The position numbers were made by a program, and so were the translations under genes. A model generated the notes under the pieces. It was not told the DNA's origin and ran no database searches. It saw only the letters and a program-made list of their open reading frames with translations. Positions 38,503 to 39,603 of a DNA stretch of 39,603 bases are shown here, in pieces. This stretch comes from a virus, in the IMG/VR virus record IMGVR_UViG_3300046519_000452, positions 1-39,603 of that record. The stretch is one strand, 5' to 3'. The first letter of the stretch is position 1. Each line of letters opens with the position of its first letter.

Positions 38503-38521
38503 ATGGTGCCCGAAGCCGGAA
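38503..38521. other. attR: attR core within tRNA-Leu
   Basis: A 19-bp repeat identical to 1728-1746, at the 3' end of the intact tRNA-Leu gene, 163 bp from int. Confidence 0.9.
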
Positions 38522-38590
38522 TCGAACCGGCACGCCCTTACGAGCGGGGGATTTTAAGTCCCATGCGTCTACCAGTTTCGCCATTCGGGC
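38504..38590 (-). tRNA. tRNA-Leu (anticodon UAA)
   Basis: An 87-nt cloverleaf with long variable arm, encoded CCA (38504-38506), acceptor GCCCGAA/TTCGGGC and anticodon complement at 38554-38556. The phage copy of the 3' end keeps it intact after integration. Confidence 0.95.
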
Positions 38591-38665
38591 GGTAGCGCGG
38601 TGTTGCTGTCTTCTGCTGCGCGGTAGCGATCCTGACAGGATCCAGCCTTGAACAGTAGTGCGGGA

Positions 38666-38694
38666 AATATATACATCACTTCCCGGTGAAGCAA
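38666..38694 (-). promoter_or_regulatory. tRNA-Leu promoter
   Basis: TTGCTT, 17 bp, TATATT on the minus strand, about 75 bp before the tRNA and after the terminator of the Gly-Cys transcript, so tRNA-Leu has its own promoter. Confidence 0.65.
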
Positions 38695-38743
38695 GTTCGC
38701 AATGGCCGTTTTTCAAGACTAAATCTTGCAGCGCAGTGCAAAT

Positions 38744-38778
38744 AAAAAAGCTCCGTAAATCATGGATCTACGGAGCTT
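38744..38778 (-). terminator. terminator of the tRNA-Gly/tRNA-Cys transcript
   Basis: AAGCTCCGTA pairs with TACGGAGCTT, with six T on the minus strand. Confidence 0.85.
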
Positions 38779-38786
38779 GTTTATAG

Positions 38787-38860
38787 TGGAGGCCGAGGTC
38801 GGAATCGAACCGGCGTAGGTGGATTTGCAATCCACTGCATAACCATTTTGCTACTCGGCC
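38787..38860 (-). tRNA. tRNA-Cys (anticodon GCA)
   Basis: A 74-nt gene with encoded CCA, acceptor GGCCGAG/CTCGGCC and anticodon complement TGC at 38826-38828. Confidence 0.95.
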
Positions 38861-38906
38861 TCAAAGTATTTGCTGTCAGTAGCACAACAACAAACACTGT
38901 ACAAAT

Positions 38907-38982
<76 letters not shown>

Positions 38983-38994
38983 TTGGTGATGCGC

Positions 38995-39022
38995 ATTCTA
39001 TAGAATTAAGAAGCTCCGTCAA
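38995..39022 (-). promoter_or_regulatory. promoter of the tRNA-Gly/tRNA-Cys transcript
   Basis: TTGACG, 16 bp, TAGAAT, followed by a GC-rich discriminator (GCGC) typical of stringently controlled stable-RNA promoters. It lies between pgsA and tRNA-Gly. Confidence 0.75.
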
Positions 39023-39042
39023 CCCCTTGATTCAAAAAAGTT

Positions 39043-39603
39043 TTATTTCTTTTCAACATCGGTCTTCAGGTGCGGCCAGGCGGCACGAAGGTATTGAACC
39101 ATCGACCACAATGTCAGGCCAGCAGAGACCATCAGCAAGGCGTAACCCAGGATAACCCAGAAACTGAAGTCCTTTGGATTGGCCAGCAGGATTACCAGTG
39201 CGAGCATCTGCGCTGCGGTTTTCCATTTGCCGAGATTGGAAACGGCGACGTGGGCACGGGCGCCGAGTTCGGCCATCCATTCACGCAAGGCCGATACCAC
39301 AATCTCGCGACCGATGATGACAGCCGCCGGCAGAGTGAGCCAGAGGTTGCCGTGTTCCTGGACCAGCAGTACCAGTGCCACCGCAACCATGAGTTTGTCG
39401 GCGACCGGATCGAGAAACGCACCGAAAGGCGTGCTTTGCTCCAGACGACGGGCCAGATAACCGTCCAGCCAGTCCGTCGCTGCCGCAAAGGCAAACACCG
39501 AGGCGGAGGCCATGTAACTCCACTGGTAAGGCAGATAGAACAGCAAAATGAAGATCGGGATGAGCAGGACGCGTAGAACGGTAATCAGATTAGGGATATT
39601 CAT
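39043..39603 (-). CDS. pgsA: CDP-diacylglycerol-glycerol-3-phosphate 3-phosphatidyltransferase
   Basis: A 186-aa inner-membrane enzyme making phosphatidylglycerophosphate for phosphatidylglycerol synthesis. The CDP-alcohol phosphotransferase signature is complete (D44, D47-G48, A51-R52, G61, D65, D69: [10 protein letters not shown]...[10 protein letters not shown]). Several hydrophobic spans are visible. It is full-length, with ATG at the window edge. In Pseudomonas it is followed by these tRNAs, which anchors the locus. It is chromosomal, outside the prophage. Confidence 0.97.
   Translation of the reverse strand: MNIPNLITVLRVLLIPIFILLFYLPYQWSYMASASVFAFAAATDWLDGYLARRLEQSTPFGAFLDPVADKLMVAVALVLLVQEHGNLWLTLPAAVIIGREIVVSALREWMAELGARAHVAVSNLGKWKTAAQMLALVILLANPKDFSFWVILGYALLMVSAGLTLWSMVQYLRAAWPHLKTDVEKK

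Larger units (their letters stand above)
1728..38521. mobile_element. complete-looking temperate podovirus prophage integrated in tRNA-Leu
   Basis: The element is bounded by perfect 19-bp repeats, giving a unit of 36,775 bp. It contains an integrase next to attR, an excisionase-like gene, repressor/Cro/CII-like regulators, O/P-like replication genes, recombination genes, a full lysis cassette, head, connector, short-tail and ejection genes, both terminase candidates and a tail spike. No essential module is visibly broken. Late genes and the early-left arm are on the minus strand; the early-right arm is on the plus strand. I did not identify a cos or pac site. Confidence 0.95.

Overview
The window is a 36.8 kb prophage inside a Pseudomonas-type chromosome (probably the P. 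fluorescens/P. putida group). The host call rests on the right flank, where pgsA is followed by tRNA-Gly(GCC), tRNA-Cys(GCA) and tRNA-Leu(UAA). This is a known phage and island insertion locus in Pseudomonas. A 19-bp perfect direct repeat, the 3' end of tRNA-Leu, lies at 1728-1746 and 38503-38521 and marks attL and attR. The tRNA's original terminator is stranded at 1685-1720 beyond attL, and the prophage supplies a replacement at 38433-38469.

Layout. 1-1727: chromosomal accessory DNA with small genes and several strong terminators. 1915-2127: a small phage gene just inside attL. 2128-23103 (minus strand): the late operon, read from right to left as holin, SAR endolysin, Rz/Rz1, an Acb2-type anti-CBASS protein, two small proteins, portal, Bbp19-like protein, scaffold, major capsid, head decoration, tail tubular proteins A and B, a GNAT acetyltransferase, a gp14-like internal protein, two large ejection proteins, a membrane moron, a third large virion protein, a terminase pair and a T7-type tail spike. 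The virion is therefore that of a short-tailed (podovirus) phage.

23232-26886 (minus strand): the early and replication arm, with Cro-like, CII-like, DUF1376 initiator (O-like), replication protein P, RusA and small proteins, including an HTH protein just upstream of the lysis genes. 26994-27967 (plus strand): a repressor and a Rap1a-type periplasmic immunity protein, presumably expressed in the lysogen. 28335-37141 (plus strand): a repressor-controlled operon with a RecT-like annealing protein, a YqaJ exonuclease, a protein with three FtsK-gamma-like winged helices, a DEDDh exonuclease, a beta-class DNA methyltransferase, many tiny overlapping genes and an AlpA-like excisionase. The tyrosine integrase faces it on the minus strand.

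The phage combines lambda-style control with a T7/BPP-1-style virion. Five related 17-bp operators lie over the promoters on both sides of the repressor block. The repressor lacks an S24 peptidase domain and instead carries a hydrophobic segment. The strongest unexplained signal is a hairpin-forming motif (GTCGG-N-TTCCCGACTATTT as read on the plus strand). It recurs five times in the late operon, usually at the stop codon of the upstream gene. Other points worth attention are the Acb2 homologue with its ligand residues in register, the motorless FtsK-gamma protein, and iterons inside the initiator gene that look like a lambda-type origin.
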